A stretch of 64,000 nt of DNA, from the NCBI RefSeq assembly GCF_001752365.1, contig NZ_MEIY01000001.1, positions 2,648,918 to 2,712,917 of the forward strand. Reading direction: 5' to 3'. Shown here piece after piece: positions 19,583 through 28,976 of this stretch (position 1 is its first letter; each line of letters starts with the position of its first letter). The notes beneath the pieces are model-generated. The model was not told the origin of the DNA. It worked only from the letters and a program-made list of their open reading frames with translations, and ran no database searches. Source of the DNA: Marinobacter sp. X15-166B. GTDB lineage: Bacteria; Pseudomonadota; Gammaproteobacteria; Pseudomonadales; Oleiphilaceae. The position numbers were made by a program, and so were the translations under genes.

Positions 19583-19602
19583 GGCGGATGGACTCATCCG
19601 CC
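19583..19602. other. Perfect stem-loop in the ccoN/hydrolase spacer
   Basis: GGCGGATG-GACT-CATCCGCC is an 8-bp perfect inverted repeat with a 4-base loop, 163 bases upstream of ccoN and 59 bases upstream of the hydrolase. The rest of this 240-base divergent spacer shows only a weak TTGACC (minus strand, 19499-19504). The element could be an operator for either gene or an RNA hairpin. No T-run follows. Confidence 0.4.
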
Positions 19603-19660
19603 TACCAAGGATATGTTGGAGCGCTATATGATAATCCTATTCGAGGGTGAGGTGAACCAC

Positions 19661-20305
19661 ATGAACGGAGATACCCTGATATCTGACGGACACCCGGAGT
19701 TGCCGCTGTTGTTGTTCGCCCACGGCGCCGGCGCACCGATGGACTCGCCCGTGCTGGAACGCGTGGCCGCCGGGTTTGCCGAGCACGGGGTTCAGGTGGT
19801 GCGGTTCGAGTTCCCCTACATGCAGCAGCGACGCGTTGACGGCAGACGGCGGCCCCCCGACCGGATGCCGGTGCTGACCGGCAGTTTTGAAAACGTGCTC
19901 ACGCGGGTGCGGGGAGAGGTGGGGGCGGCGCGCCCCGTCTTCATCGGTGGCAAATCCATGGGCGGGCGGGTCGCCACTCACCTGAGCTGCAAGCCGGAGG
20001 TGGCGGCGCAGTTCGACGGGGTGGTGTGCTTCGGCTACCCGTTCCACCCGCCGGGCAAGCCTGAGCGCTGGCGCACCGGGCATTTCGCCGACCTGCGCCG
20101 GCCTTTGCTGGTGGTGCAGGGCACCCGGGATCCATTCGGCAAACAGGACGAGGTGGTCAACGCGCTCGACCCGGAGTGGCCGGTGGAGTTGTGCTGGCTA
20201 CAGGGCGGCAACCACGATTTCGAACCACTGAAGCGGCAAAGGGAAACCCGGGAGGAGTTACTGGACGCCGCCGTCCGAGCCAGTGTGGCCTTCATGCGGG
20301 CCTGA
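19661..20305 (+). CDS. Small alpha/beta hydrolase (KAN family type)
   Basis: 214 aa cytoplasmic alpha/beta hydrolase. LLLFAHGAGAPMDSP is the N-terminal oxyanion segment, GGKSMGGR the nucleophile elbow (serine between Lys and Met), and a C-terminal acid and histidine are seen in VQGTRDPFG and GGNHDF. This fits the short hydrolase family often called KAN or dienelactone-hydrolase-like. Substrate unknown. The ATG at 19661 follows GAGGGTGAGGTG; an in-frame ATG at 19628 is less likely. It converges on the ABM gene. Confidence 0.85.
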   Translation: MNGDTLISDGHPELPLLLFAHGAGAPMDSPVLERVAAGFAEHGVQVVRFEFPYMQQRRVDGRRRPPDRMPVLTGSFENVLTRVRGEVGAARPVFIGGKSMGGRVATHLSCKPEVAAQFDGVVCFGYPFHPPGKPERWRTGHFADLRRPLLVVQGTRDPFGKQDEVVNALDPEWPVELCWLQGGNHDFEPLKRQRETREELLDAAVRASVAFMRA

Positions 20306-20318
20306 TGGCCCCGGCTGT

Positions 20319-20603
20319 TCAGCTCTGGAGCAAGATGGTGATACGTTCTTCCTGATCGAGCATGGGGACCACTTCGAGCATGTGTTCGCGGCGGGTGTCC
20401 GAATGGTACCAGCGATCCCAGTCGGCCTGCGAGCGCCAGTTTGCCAGGGTCAGTCGGTGATTGGGGTCCGTGGCGTCAACCAGGGTTTCCCCGGAAATGA
20501 AACCGTCTGCGGCAACGGCTTGTTGCAACACCTTCCGGGACCGCTCTTCATAGGCGGCTTCTAGCGATTCGGCAATGTGGCGCTCGATCAAGACACGAAT
20601 CAT
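20319..20603 (-). CDS. Antibiotic biosynthesis monooxygenase (ABM) domain protein
   Basis: 94 aa single ABM-fold (dimeric alpha-beta barrel) protein: MIRVLIERHI strand, then SGETLVDATDPNHRLTLANW and WDRWYHSD. ABM proteins can be cofactor-free oxygenases or heme-degrading enzymes, but many have no known reaction, and nothing here identifies one. It is a single gene convergent with the hydrolase and divergent from tusA. Confidence 0.8.
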   Translation of the reverse strand: MIRVLIERHIAESLEAAYEERSRKVLQQAVAADGFISGETLVDATDPNHRLTLANWRSQADWDRWYHSDTRREHMLEVVPMLDQEERITILLQS

Positions 20604-20724
20604 AGGTTACCTCGGCTGTGATGGTGGCTGCCCGACTTTCTGCACGCGACAGCATTGTTTTGATTCTTATGCAATAATTTAGCACATATTTTCAATAAGT
20701 CAGTAGTCGTTGGGAGGGGAATAG

Positions 20725-20964
20725 ATGAGTGAACCGGACTACAGTGCCGAACTGGATACCCGCGGGTTGATGTGTCCGGAGCCGGTGATGATGTTGCACA
20801 GCCGTATCCAGGAAGTCAGTGAGGGGGCAGTGCTCAAGGTCGTGGCCACCGACCCCTCCACCACGCGGGACATTCCCCGGTTCTGCCGGTTCCTGAATCA
20901 CGAGTTGGTAAGCCAGCAGGTCAGTGGCCAGGATTATGTGTTTTTCATTCGCCGCGGGGCGTGA
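20725..20964 (+). CDS. tusA: TusA-family sulfurtransferase
   Basis: 79 aa sulfur carrier. [19 protein letters not shown] contains the conserved CPxP motif whose cysteine carries persulfide; in E. coli TusA passes sulfur from IscS toward tRNA 2-thiouridine. GGGAGGGGAATAG precedes the ATG. The 3' end overlaps convergent dsbD by 20 bases. MnmA, the final acceptor enzyme, is encoded elsewhere in the window. Other CPxP family members serve sulfur oxidation, but the length and context suit TusA. Confidence 0.92.
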   Translation: MSEPDYSAELDTRGLMCPEPVMMLHSRIQEVSEGAVLKVVATDPSTTRDIPRFCRFLNHELVSQQVSGQDYVFFIRRGA

Positions 20965-22861
20965 GGCCCACCGCAGTATCGAGGTGGGCCAGAAAGGTGT
21001 TTTTGTCCATTTCACCGAGCACCCGGGCCTCGGTGTTCTCGCGTCCATCCCCGTGGAAAAACAGGATGGACGGTGGGCCAAACAGGCCGAAGTCGTTGAG
21101 CATGGCCTGATGCTCGGCGGTGTTGGCGGTCAGGTCAATCTGTAACAGTTTGTGGCCCGACAATGCCTGGGCCACCACCGGGTCGGCAAAAACCCGGCGC
21201 TCCATGATCTTGCACGAAATGCACCAGTCGGCGTAGAAGTCCAGCATGACCGGCTGGCCCGCCACCGCGGCTTGCCGGAGTTGGTCGTTGATTGCCTGGG
21301 TCGAGGCGAGTCTGAGAAAGCCCGCGTACTCACCGGCAGGGGCGTGGTCCGCCGCCCCGGGTTTGGCGGTGTATGGCGCGAGTGGCTTCAGGGGGTCGTC
21401 CGCGCCTCCCAGCGCCCCGGTGAGGAGGGCGAGACCGTAGGCAAACATCACCAGACCCAGCCCCTTCCAGGTGCGCGCCCACCCCGGGCTGGCTTTGTCA
21501 AAGGCGCCCAGCTGTACGCCGGTGACCGCCACCAGCAGCCCCCACAGGGTGAGCGACGCCCACGCGGGTATCAGCCGTTCCAGCAACCAGATGGCGACAG
21601 CCAGCAGCATCACGCCGTAAAACGATTTGACGATGTTCATCCACGGGCCGGTCGAGGGCAGGTACTTGCGGCCGCCGACGGCTACCAGAATCAGGGGAAT
21701 GCCCATGCCCAGGCCGAGGGCAAACAGGGCAATACCGCCAATGACTGCGTCCTGAGTGGCGCTGATGTACAGCAGGCTGCCCGCCAACGGAGCAGAAACA
21801 CACGGTGATACCACCAGCGCGGAAATGGCACCGATGCCAAACACACTGGCCACCCGGCCCCCTGTCAGGGTGTGACTGGCGGTGTTAAGGCGGTCGCGAA
21901 TGAATGCGGGCAGTTGCAGGTCAAATACGTTGAACATGGCCAGCGCAAACAGGCCAAACAAACCAGCAAATACGCCCAGCACGATGGGGGATTGCAGGTG
22001 TGCCTGCAGGTTAAAACCGGCCCCCAGCAAGCCGGTCAGCACCCCGGCGGCGGCGTAGGTCAGGGCCATGCCCACCACGTAGCTGCCGGCCAGTAACACG
22101 GCGTGTGCGGTGGATTGGGTGTTCTTGCTGGACACCAGGGCGGAAATGATGGGCACCATGGGCAAGACGCACGGGGTGAAGGTCAGCCCCAGACCCAGCA
22201 CCAGAAAGAGCAGCGCTATGGTGGTGGCCGACTGGCTGGCCAGATAGCCGGCCAGGCCGGTGGCCGATCGGGTGTCGGTGGGCACCGTGGTGCCGCCTGC
22301 CGGGCCCGGCGTCCCGCCGTCGGCACCCGTCGCCGAACCGGTACCTGCGTGGTACACCACCGTTCTGGTCTGGGGCGGGTAGCAAAGACCGGCATTGGCG
22401 CAGCCCTGATAGGAGATTTCCAGGCGGGCTTCAGACAGCCGGGCGGGCAGGGTCACAGCGACCGTCGCGTCTACCGGCTGATAGAACACGGTGGACTCGC
22501 CGAAAAAGGGGTCGTCGATGGTTTCGCCGGCCAGGGAGAATTGCAGGTCGTCAACGCTGACGCCCTCGGTCAACGAAGTAACCGCGACCCGCTCCCGGTA
22601 AAGGTAGTGCTCGGGGGCGGTATCCCAGCTTAACACCAGACGGTCGTCTTCAATGGTGTGACTGAAGGGCAGGGCCTGATCCACCGGCAGGAAATCACTG
22701 CTGCCACCGAACAGCCCGCTGCGGCTGCCAAGGGCGTGTGCGGGCAGCGTCAGACTGAGTAGCAGCAGGGCGACCAGTACCGTCGTGACCGGCGCTGCGA
22801 GGACCCGCCCGCGCGAGTGTGAACCCGATAAATGCAAGGGAAAAACCGGAGTTGTCGTCAT
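20945..22861 (-). CDS. dsbD: DsbD, thiol:disulfide interchange protein
   Basis: 638 aa inner-membrane protein moving reducing power from cytoplasmic thioredoxin to periplasmic DsbC and CcmG-type partners. A signal peptide ([19 protein letters not shown]) is followed by an N-terminal Ig-like domain ([13 protein letters not shown] holds its cysteine pair), eight-helix core with TPCVLPMVP and [10 protein letters not shown], and a C-terminal thioredoxin domain with DWCISCK. The region before the signal peptide is unusually long. It is divergent from epmC and overlaps tusA at its 3' end. Useful here for maturing the c-type cytochromes of the cbb3 oxidase. Confidence 0.96.
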   Translation of the reverse strand: MTTTPVFPLHLSGSHSRGRVLAAPVTTVLVALLLLSLTLPAHALGSRSGLFGGSSDFLPVDQALPFSHTIEDDRLVLSWDTAPEHYLYRERVAVTSLTEGVSVDDLQFSLAGETIDDPFFGESTVFYQPVDATVAVTLPARLSEARLEISYQGCANAGLCYPPQTRTVVYHAGTGSATGADGGTPGPAGGTTVPTDTRSATGLAGYLASQSATTIALLFLVLGLGLTFTPCVLPMVPIISALVSSKNTQSTAHAVLLAGSYVVGMALTYAAAGVLTGLLGAGFNLQAHLQSPIVLGVFAGLFGLFALAMFNVFDLQLPAFIRDRLNTASHTLTGGRVASVFGIGAISALVVSPCVSAPLAGSLLYISATQDAVIGGIALFALGLGMGIPLILVAVGGRKYLPSTGPWMNIVKSFYGVMLLAVAIWLLERLIPAWASLTLWGLLVAVTGVQLGAFDKASPGWARTWKGLGLVMFAYGLALLTGALGGADDPLKPLAPYTAKPGAADHAPAGEYAGFLRLASTQAINDQLRQAAVAGQPVMLDFYADWCISCKIMERRVFADPVVAQALSGHKLLQIDLTANTAEHQAMLNDFGLFGPPSILFFHGDGRENTEARVLGEMDKNTFLAHLDTAVGLTPRGE

Positions 22862-22970
22862 ATTCTCACAATCTTTTTTAACTGGGTGCGGGTAGTGGCA
22901 TGATAGAGGGCCAAACTGCAGAAAAGTTCCCGCTGGAATTGCCGGCCATAAAGACGCACAATAGCCCCGA

Positions 22971-23522
22971 ATGACTCACCATCCAAATGATCTTATCATG
23001 TTGTTCAATGACCAGTTTCGTGAAACCCACGACACCATCCTGGTTCTGGGCGGCACCGAACCTGAATACCTGCCCGCAACAGAGGCTGGCGCCCCGGCGA
23101 AGGTGATCTTCGCGCACGGGTTTTTTGCCAGCGCGTTGCATGAAATTGCTCATTGGTGCATCGCCGGCGCTGAGCGCCGTAAATTGCCCGACTATGGCTA
23201 CTGGTATTGTCCGGATGGCAGAACCGCTGCGCAACAACAGCTGTTTGAGCGAGTGGAGGTAAAACCTCAGGCGCTGGAATGGCTGTTCTCGGTGGCGGCG
23301 GACTTTCGGTTTCATATCAGCGTTGATAATCTGAACGGCGCAGGAGCGGTCGATGCGGCCGGCTTCCGTTTGCGGGTCAGAGATCAGGCTGATCAATATT
23401 TATTGCAGGGTTTGCCTGCGCGTGCTCAGGCGTTTTTGCAAACGCTTATGACATTTTATGGTACGACAGACCGGTTCCATTCCCAGTGGCAGCGCCAACG
23501 TCTGAACACCGGCCAGCTGTAA
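22971..23522 (+). CDS. epmC: Elongation factor P hydroxylase EpmC (YfcM)
   Basis: 183 aa. In E. coli EpmC hydroxylates the beta-lysylated lysine of EF-P. The sequence matches the E. coli protein in long conserved stretches recalled from memory: IFAHGFFASALHEIAHWCIAG, YGYWYCPDGR and EVKPQALEWLF. The likely metal ligands are in HEIAH (H57, E58, H61). EpmA, EpmB and EF-P genes are not in the window. It is divergent from dsbD and precedes the helicase gene by 24 bases. Confidence 0.93.
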   Translation: MTHHPNDLIMLFNDQFRETHDTILVLGGTEPEYLPATEAGAPAKVIFAHGFFASALHEIAHWCIAGAERRKLPDYGYWYCPDGRTAAQQQLFERVEVKPQALEWLFSVAADFRFHISVDNLNGAGAVDAAGFRLRVRDQADQYLLQGLPARAQAFLQTLMTFYGTTDRFHSQWQRQRLNTGQL

Positions 23523-23546
23523 CCATCAGACGGTAAGGTTAACTGA

Positions 23547-24836
23547 TTGACTATGACAACATCTAATGCGCAAACGGCTCCGGTGCTCCCCGGGATGAAA
23601 TTTGAAGACCTCAACCTGGACAAGCGGCTCCTGAATGCCATTACCGACATCGGCTTTACCGCTTGCACACCGATTCAGGCGGAAACCCTGCCCTTTACCC
23701 TGGCCTGCCAGGATCTCATCGGGCAGGCCCAGACCGGGACCGGAAAAACCGCCGCGTTTCTGATCACGGCTATACAGAGCCTGTTGGAAACCCCCATCCC
23801 GGCCAGTGAGCGGTTTGCGTCAGAACCGCGGGTGCTGGCGCTGGCGCCTACCCGGGAGTTGGCCATGCAGATTGCCAAAGATGCCGAGCAGTTGTGTGGC
23901 TACACCGGGCATAAGGTGGTGACCGTGGTGGGTGGCATGAACTACGACAAGCAGCGGGATCAACTGCAAAACGACGTGGTGGACATTCTGGTGGCCACCC
24001 CCGGACGGTTGATCGACTTCCTTGGCTCACAGGATGTGTTCCTCGATCAGCTCGACATCCTGATCCTGGACGAAGCGGATCGTATGCTCGACATGGGCTT
24101 CATTCCCGATGTGAAGCGTATCATCCGCAAGTGTACCTCCAAAGAAGACCGGCAGACCTTGCTGTTCAGCGCGACATTCAATCAGGACGTGCTGAATCTG
24201 GCGTCCATGTGGACCCGCAACGCAGAGTTTGTCGAGATCGAACCCGAGCAGAAAACCGCCGAGCGGGTTCAGCAGACCGTGTATCTGGTGGGTGAAGACG
24301 AGAAGCTGCCGGTGCTGGTGAACTACCTCAAGCATCCCGAGGTGGAAAAGGCCATTGTGTTTGCCAACCGCCGGGATCAGTGCCGTGATCTCGACGAAGA
24401 CCTGCGAAATCAGGGGGTGAAAGTTGCCCTGATGTCGGGCGAAATCGCGCAGAACAAGCGCTTGAAAACCCTTGACCAGTTCAAACGCGGTGAGATCCAG
24501 GTGCTGGTGGCCACCGATGTGGCGGGCCGGGGCATCCACGTGGACGGCGTGACCCACGTGTTCAACTACAATCTGCCGGAACAGGCGGAAGACTATGTGC
24601 ACCGCATCGGTCGCACGGGCCGTGCCGGCAAACGCGGTGTGTCCATCAGTTTTGCCAGCGAAGACGATTCCTTCTCGCTGCCGGCGATAGAGAAGTACAT
24701 CAGCCAGAAGCTCGCCACCACCGTACCGGACGAAGAGCTGATGGCCGCTTTGCCCAACCCGCCCATCAGTCGTCGCAGAGGCCGGCGGCGGCCACCTGCC
24801 GGCGGCCGTGGCGCACCCAGATCAAGACGTTACTGA
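23547..24836 (+). CDS. rhlB: DEAD-box RNA helicase, RhlB-like
   Basis: 429 aa ATP-dependent RNA helicase. All family motifs are present in order: Q motif (GFTACTPIQAETLP), AQTGTGKT, PTRELA, GG, TPGR, DEAD, SAT, then domain 2 with ATDVAGRGIH and HRIGRTGRAGK. The short basic tail (RRRGRRRPPAGGRG) may bind RNA. RhlB in related bacteria joins the RNase E degradosome. TTG 23547 is chosen because AAGG lies 8 bases upstream; ATG 23553 would be 14 bases away. RhlB rather than another DEAD protein is inferred from length and core sequence. Confidence 0.87.
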   Translation: MTMTTSNAQTAPVLPGMKFEDLNLDKRLLNAITDIGFTACTPIQAETLPFTLACQDLIGQAQTGTGKTAAFLITAIQSLLETPIPASERFASEPRVLALAPTRELAMQIAKDAEQLCGYTGHKVVTVVGGMNYDKQRDQLQNDVVDILVATPGRLIDFLGSQDVFLDQLDILILDEADRMLDMGFIPDVKRIIRKCTSKEDRQTLLFSATFNQDVLNLASMWTRNAEFVEIEPEQKTAERVQQTVYLVGEDEKLPVLVNYLKHPEVEKAIVFANRRDQCRDLDEDLRNQGVKVALMSGEIAQNKRLKTLDQFKRGEIQVLVATDVAGRGIHVDGVTHVFNYNLPEQAEDYVHRIGRTGRAGKRGVSISFASEDDSFSLPAIEKYISQKLATTVPDEELMAALPNPPISRRRGRRRPPAGGRGAPRSRRY

Positions 24837-24849
24837 GACCGGTCCCGGC

Positions 24850-25998
24850 ATGATCATTGTCGCCGACGAAAACATCCCGTTGCTGGAGCCTTTTTTTGGC
24901 GACCTGGGGGAGGTCCGGCGGGTGCCGGGCCGGGCCATGACGGCAGCCGACGTCCGGGAGGCGGACATTCTGCTGGTGCGCTCGGTTACGCGGGTCGACC
25001 AACGGTTGCTGGCCGGCAGTCGCGTCCGCTTTGTCGGCACCGCCACCATTGGTACCGACCACATAGAGCACGGCTGGTTGGACGCACAGGGGATCCGGTT
25101 TGAGGCGGCACCGGGGTGCAACGCCAACAGTGTGGTGGAGTACGTCCTCAGCGTTCTGGTGCTTCATGCACAGCGCCAGGGCCTCGCCGACTGGACCAGT
25201 CTGAGCGTCGGCATCGTGGGCGCCGGTAATGTGGGTGGGGCCTTGGCCCGCACCCTGGCGGGCCTGGGTTTCGCGGTCAGGGTAAACGACCCGCCACGGC
25301 AAGCGCGCGATCCCGGCGGTGACTACGTCAGTCTTGCAGAGGCGCTGGCCTGCGACGTGGTCAGTCTGCATACCCCCTTGACGACCTGCGGTTCCGACCC
25401 GACGTATCAACTGTTGGGTGCGAGCGAGCTGGCGCGCTTGCGGGCGGGGCAATTGCTGATCAATACCGGACGGGGCGAGGTCATTGACGGGAGCGCACTG
25501 CTGCGTCGTCTGCAGGCGGCCAATGCACCGGAGGTCGTGCTGGATGTGTGGGAAAACGAACCGGCGATTGCACCCGAATTGGTGAGCCGGGTCTGGCTGG
25601 GGACGCCCCATATCGCCGGGTATAGTCTGGAGGGCAAAGCCCGGGGCACGGAGATGCTTTATCAGGCGGTGTGCCGCTTGCAGGGCGTCGCGCCAACCAG
25701 AGAGCTCGGCCAGTTGTTGCCCGAGCCGCCCCTGGAGCGGCTGTGTTTCACCGGTTCTGCGCAGGATTTCACCGCGGTGGCAACCGCGGTGAATGCGTGC
25801 TATGACCCGCGCAGCGACGACGCCCGCCTGCGGTACACCATGAGACTCGCTGCCACTCACCGTGCGGCGGCGTTTGACGGGTTACGGAAACACTACCCGG
25901 TGCGACGTGAACACGCCAGTGTGACGGTGACACTGGCCGAGGCCAACGAATCGCTGCGGCGCACCTTCCGTGCGCTGGGTTTTCGGCTGGAAGCCTAG
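24850..25998 (+). CDS. pdxB: Erythronate-4-phosphate dehydrogenase
   Basis: Second step of pyridoxal 5'-phosphate synthesis: oxidation of 4-phosphoerythronate; cytoplasmic. 382 aa. It starts at the conserved MIIVADENIPLLEPFFG; the NAD site is GIVGAGNVGGALA, and RLRAGQLLINTGRGEVIDG and PHIAGYSLEGKARGT are typical of the D-isomer-specific 2-hydroxyacid dehydrogenases and of PdxB. The C-terminal PdxB dimerisation domain is present. It begins 13 bases after the helicase gene, so it is probably co-transcribed, though no strong ribosome site is visible. Confidence 0.96.
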   Translation: MIIVADENIPLLEPFFGDLGEVRRVPGRAMTAADVREADILLVRSVTRVDQRLLAGSRVRFVGTATIGTDHIEHGWLDAQGIRFEAAPGCNANSVVEYVLSVLVLHAQRQGLADWTSLSVGIVGAGNVGGALARTLAGLGFAVRVNDPPRQARDPGGDYVSLAEALACDVVSLHTPLTTCGSDPTYQLLGASELARLRAGQLLINTGRGEVIDGSALLRRLQAANAPEVVLDVWENEPAIAPELVSRVWLGTPHIAGYSLEGKARGTEMLYQAVCRLQGVAPTRELGQLLPEPPLERLCFTGSAQDFTAVATAVNACYDPRSDDARLRYTMRLAATHRAAAFDGLRKHYPVRREHASVTVTLAEANESLRRTFRALGFRLEA

Positions 25999-26020
25999 GG
26001 TCCGCCAGCCGGGGCAGGGG

Positions 26021-26188
26021 TCAGGCGTCCGGTTTACCTGTGGGGGGAGTGTCCAGCGCCTCGAGAGACTGGCGCACCATGGTGTCGGTGATGGGCACTT
26101 CACGTCCGTCCGGCAGGACAATCGCTGCGCCGTTCATCCCGGATTCTTTGTCATGCTTCTGCTGTAACATCGCACTGCCCTCGGTCAT
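26021..26188 (-). CDS. Small conserved-looking protein of unknown function
   Basis: 55 aa from an ATG preceded by GGGGAAATTGAC. The recognisable part is GAAIVLPDGREVPITDTMVRQSLEALD, a short strand-turn-helix pattern reminiscent of small Pseudomonas proteins of the PA1571 type; that similarity is from memory and weak. No membrane segment or cysteines. It lies 135 bases after htpX on the same strand and converges on pdxB. A longer frame to 26269 lacks a ribosome site. Confidence 0.55.
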   Translation of the reverse strand: MTEGSAMLQQKHDKESGMNGAAIVLPDGREVPITDTMVRQSLEALDTPPTGKPDA

Positions 26189-26323
26189 GTCAATTTCCCC
26201 GCGCGGATTGAATCGTGAGTCTGCCTTCAGGCTTACGCCAAGAGTACGCAAGGATTGCTTTCGGGGCAATAAAGTACGCTCGGGAAGCCAAGGGCAGCAT
26301 GGCCCCCGCCATCGGTCGCACCG

Positions 26324-27208
26324 TCACCGCAATTCGGCGGCTTGCAGCGCGGCAATACGGTCGTCCAGGGGGGGGTGAGTCATGAACAGGGCGCTCAGGC
26401 CGGCGCGGGCCCCCCGGTTGATGCCAAAGGCCTGCAGGCTGTCGGGCATCTGGTCGGGCACTTCGCTTTCCTGCTTCAGACGCGCGAGCGCGCTGATCAT
26501 GGCTCCGCGTCCGGCCAGTTGCGCGCCGGCAATGTCAGCACGGAACTCCCGGCGGCGGGAAAACCAGAACACAATGGTGCTGGCAAGAATACCGAGCACC
26601 AGTTCGGCCACGATGCTGACGATGAAAAAGCCGGGGCCGTGACCGCGTTCATTCTTGAAAACGACCCGGTCGACAAACGACCCAATGACCCGCGACGCAA
26701 ATATAACAAAGGTATTCACCACCCCTTGCAGCAACGATAACGTGACCATGTCGCCATTGGCCACATGGCCGATCTCGTGGCCCAGCACCGCCTTGATTTC
26801 GTCCTTGTTAAAACGGGTCAACAGCCCCTCGCTGACCGCCACCAGGGCGTTATTGCGATTCCAGCCTGTGGCAAAGGCGTTGGATTGGGAGGCCGGAAAG
26901 ATGGCCACCTCCGGCATGCCGATGCCGGCCTTGTCGGCCAGTTCCTGCACGGTGGTCACCAGCCAGCGTTCCGCCGGCGACTGGGGGTTGGCGATGATCT
27001 TTGCCCCGGTACTCCATTTTGCCATCGGCTTGGAAATGAACAGGGAAATCAGCGAGCCGGCAAACCCGAAGACCGCCGCGAACGCCAGCAGGGAGCCATA
27101 CTGGATGCCATTTTGGGCCAGATAGCTGTCGACGCCGAGTAATTTCAGGGTGACGCTGGCCACCAGAATAACGGCGAGGTTGGTGGCCAGGAACAAAAGA
27201 ATACGCAT
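26324..27208 (-). CDS. htpX: HtpX membrane zinc metalloprotease
   Basis: 294 aa inner-membrane M48 protease degrading misfolded membrane proteins together with FtsH. Two N-terminal helices ([17 protein letters not shown] and [19 protein letters not shown]) precede the catalytic HEIGH motif (144-148), two further hydrophobic segments, and the third ligand region [15 protein letters not shown]. Full length. It follows the unknown gene at 27277 and aminotransferase alaA in a minus-strand unit also seen in Pseudomonas (from memory). Confidence 0.96.
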   Translation of the reverse strand: MRILLFLATNLAVILVASVTLKLLGVDSYLAQNGIQYGSLLAFAAVFGFAGSLISLFISKPMAKWSTGAKIIANPQSPAERWLVTTVQELADKAGIGMPEVAIFPASQSNAFATGWNRNNALVAVSEGLLTRFNKDEIKAVLGHEIGHVANGDMVTLSLLQGVVNTFVIFASRVIGSFVDRVVFKNERGHGPGFFIVSIVAELVLGILASTIVFWFSRRREFRADIAGAQLAGRGAMISALARLKQESEVPDQMPDSLQAFGINRGARAGLSALFMTHPPLDDRIAALQAAELR

Positions 27209-27276
27209 GTATCGATCCTTCAGTAGTAAACACTGCTAAACAGTATTGGGCTGCCCGGCATCCGCTTCAAGTGGCA

Positions 27277-27747
27277 TTACCGCTTATCCGGCTCGGTGAA
27301 AAAAACGGCTTTCATCACCTGACCAATTTGCGTGGAACTGCCGCTGCGCAGCACCCCCTGGATCAGGCTGATGTGGCTGCCAAGGTGCGCCCGCACCGAG
27401 GGGGGCAGGGCGTCGCTCCGGGCGAGGGCCTCCGGTGTAAATGCCGCAAGGGCCGCCGCCGAGGCGGGCGCGCACAGGCGGGTAAAGGCCTTATGGGTGA
27501 GAATGGCCTGGTCCAGCGCTTCCTGGCGGATGGTGTCCACATAGCGAATCAGGCCCTCTTCGGCCAGCCACAGCAGGCCGCCGAAACACGCCATGTGGCG
27601 GTCGCTGTGCAGGCCGAACTCGTCGGTCTGGTCCGGGCCGGCGATGTCCTCCACAAACAGGCTCATGCGCCGCGGGAACACACGGTAAAGCTGTACGAGT
27701 GCTACTGCGGTGTCCCGGTAAAACTCTTCGATATGGATGTCGGCCAC
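27277..27747 (-). CDS. Conserved hypothetical protein between alaA and htpX
   Basis: 156 aa, soluble, predicted all-helical, no known motif. The N-terminus (MADIHIEEFYRDTAVALVQLYRVFPRRMSLFVEDIAGPD) has a pattern of hydrophobic positions and an acidic DQTDEFGLHSDRHMACFGGLLWL stretch. It begins 14 bases after alaA and precedes htpX by 68 bases. Such a gene also occupies this place in Pseudomonas as I recall, which argues it is real, but I do not recognise a function. Confidence 0.75.
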   Translation of the reverse strand: MADIHIEEFYRDTAVALVQLYRVFPRRMSLFVEDIAGPDQTDEFGLHSDRHMACFGGLLWLAEEGLIRYVDTIRQEALDQAILTHKAFTRLCAPASAAALAAFTPEALARSDALPPSVRAHLGSHISLIQGVLRSGSSTQIGQVMKAVFFTEPDKR

Positions 27748-27761
27748 GCCCCTGGCTCCGG

Positions 27762-28976
27762 TTACTGCTGGTAGGCGGACAGGAAGTGCGCCAGGCGCGT
27801 CATGGCGTCTTCCAGGGTGTCTTTGCGCGGCAAGAACACCACCCGTAAATGCTGCTGGCCGTCAATATTGAACGCCGATCCCTGCACCAACAGAATGCGT
27901 TCCTGCAGCAGAAGATCCAGCACCAGCCGCTCATCATTGCGGATATCAAAGCGTTTCGGATCGAGGTGGGGGAACAGGTACAAGGCTCCCATTGGCTTGA
28001 CGCAGCTGACCCCGGGGATGTCGTTGAGCATCGACCAGGCGGTTTCCCGTTGTTCGTGGAGGCGACCGCCCGGGGCCACCAGGTCGTTGATGGACTGGTA
28101 TCCCCCCAGCGCAGTCTGTATCGCCAGTTGCGCGGGCACGTTGGCGCACAGGCGCATGGACGACAGCATCTCAATGCCTTCGATCAGGTCTTTGGCCTTG
28201 TACTTGGCGCCACTGATGATCAGCCAGCCTGAGCGGTACCCGGCCGCCCGATAGTTTTTGGACAGGCCATTGTAGGTGAAAAACAGCACATCGTCCGCTA
28301 GGGCGGCGGCGGAAACGTGCTCGACCCCGTCGTAGAGAATCTTGTCATAAATTTCATCGGACAGAATGATGAGGTTGTGCTGGCGGGCCAATTCGATGAC
28401 CTGTTCCAGCAACTCTTTAGGATAGACCGCGCCCGTCGGGTTGTTGGGGTTGATCAGCACGATAGCCTTGGTTCTTGAGGTGATTTTCTTTTGGATATCG
28501 TCAATGTCGGGGAACCAGTCCTGTTGTTCATCACAGCGATAGTGCACCGGTTTGCCGCTGGACAGGGTGACCGCGGCGGTCCACAGCGGATAGTCAGGGG
28601 CAGGAATAAGCACCTCGTCACCCGTATTGAGCATCGCCTGCATGGACATGACGATCAGTTCACTGACCCCGTTGCCCAGGTAAATGTCATCGATGTCGAC
28701 TTTGTTGATGCCGCGCTCCTGGCAGTAATGCATCACCGCCTTGCGCGCCGAGAACAGTCCCTTGGATTCAACATAGCCCTGAGCCGACTGCATGTTCGAG
28801 ATGACGTCCTGCTGAATTTCTTCAGGTACGTCGAGCTCGAACGCCGCCGGGTTGCCGATGTTGAGTTTGAGAATCCGATGGCCTTCTTCTTCCAGACGTC
28901 GCGCTTCCTGCAAAACTACGCCACGTATTTCGTAACACACGTTATCCAGCTTGGCGGACTTCTTGTAGTTCTGCAT
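27762..28976 (-). CDS. alaA: Alanine transaminase (AlaA-type class I aminotransferase)
   Basis: PLP-dependent glutamate-pyruvate aminotransferase making alanine; cytoplasmic. 404 aa. It begins at the AlaA-like KSAKLDNVCYEIRGVVL; PAPDYPLWTA, NPNNPTGAVYP, SDEIYDKILYDG and the PLP lysine in YNGLSKNYRAAGYRSGW identify fold-type I. The ATG at 28976 is chosen although the frame extends to 29087, because the family starts there and GGAG lies upstream. It is divergent from gpx and leads the alaA-unknown-htpX unit. Confidence 0.93.
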   Translation of the reverse strand: MQNYKKSAKLDNVCYEIRGVVLQEARRLEEEGHRILKLNIGNPAAFELDVPEEIQQDVISNMQSAQGYVESKGLFSARKAVMHYCQERGINKVDIDDIYLGNGVSELIVMSMQAMLNTGDEVLIPAPDYPLWTAAVTLSSGKPVHYRCDEQQDWFPDIDDIQKKITSRTKAIVLINPNNPTGAVYPKELLEQVIELARQHNLIILSDEIYDKILYDGVEHVSAAALADDVLFFTYNGLSKNYRAAGYRSGWLIISGAKYKAKDLIEGIEMLSSMRLCANVPAQLAIQTALGGYQSINDLVAPGGRLHEQRETAWSMLNDIPGVSCVKPMGALYLFPHLDPKRFDIRNDERLVLDLLLQERILLVQGSAFNIDGQQHLRVVFLPRKDTLEDAMTRLAHFLSAYQQ

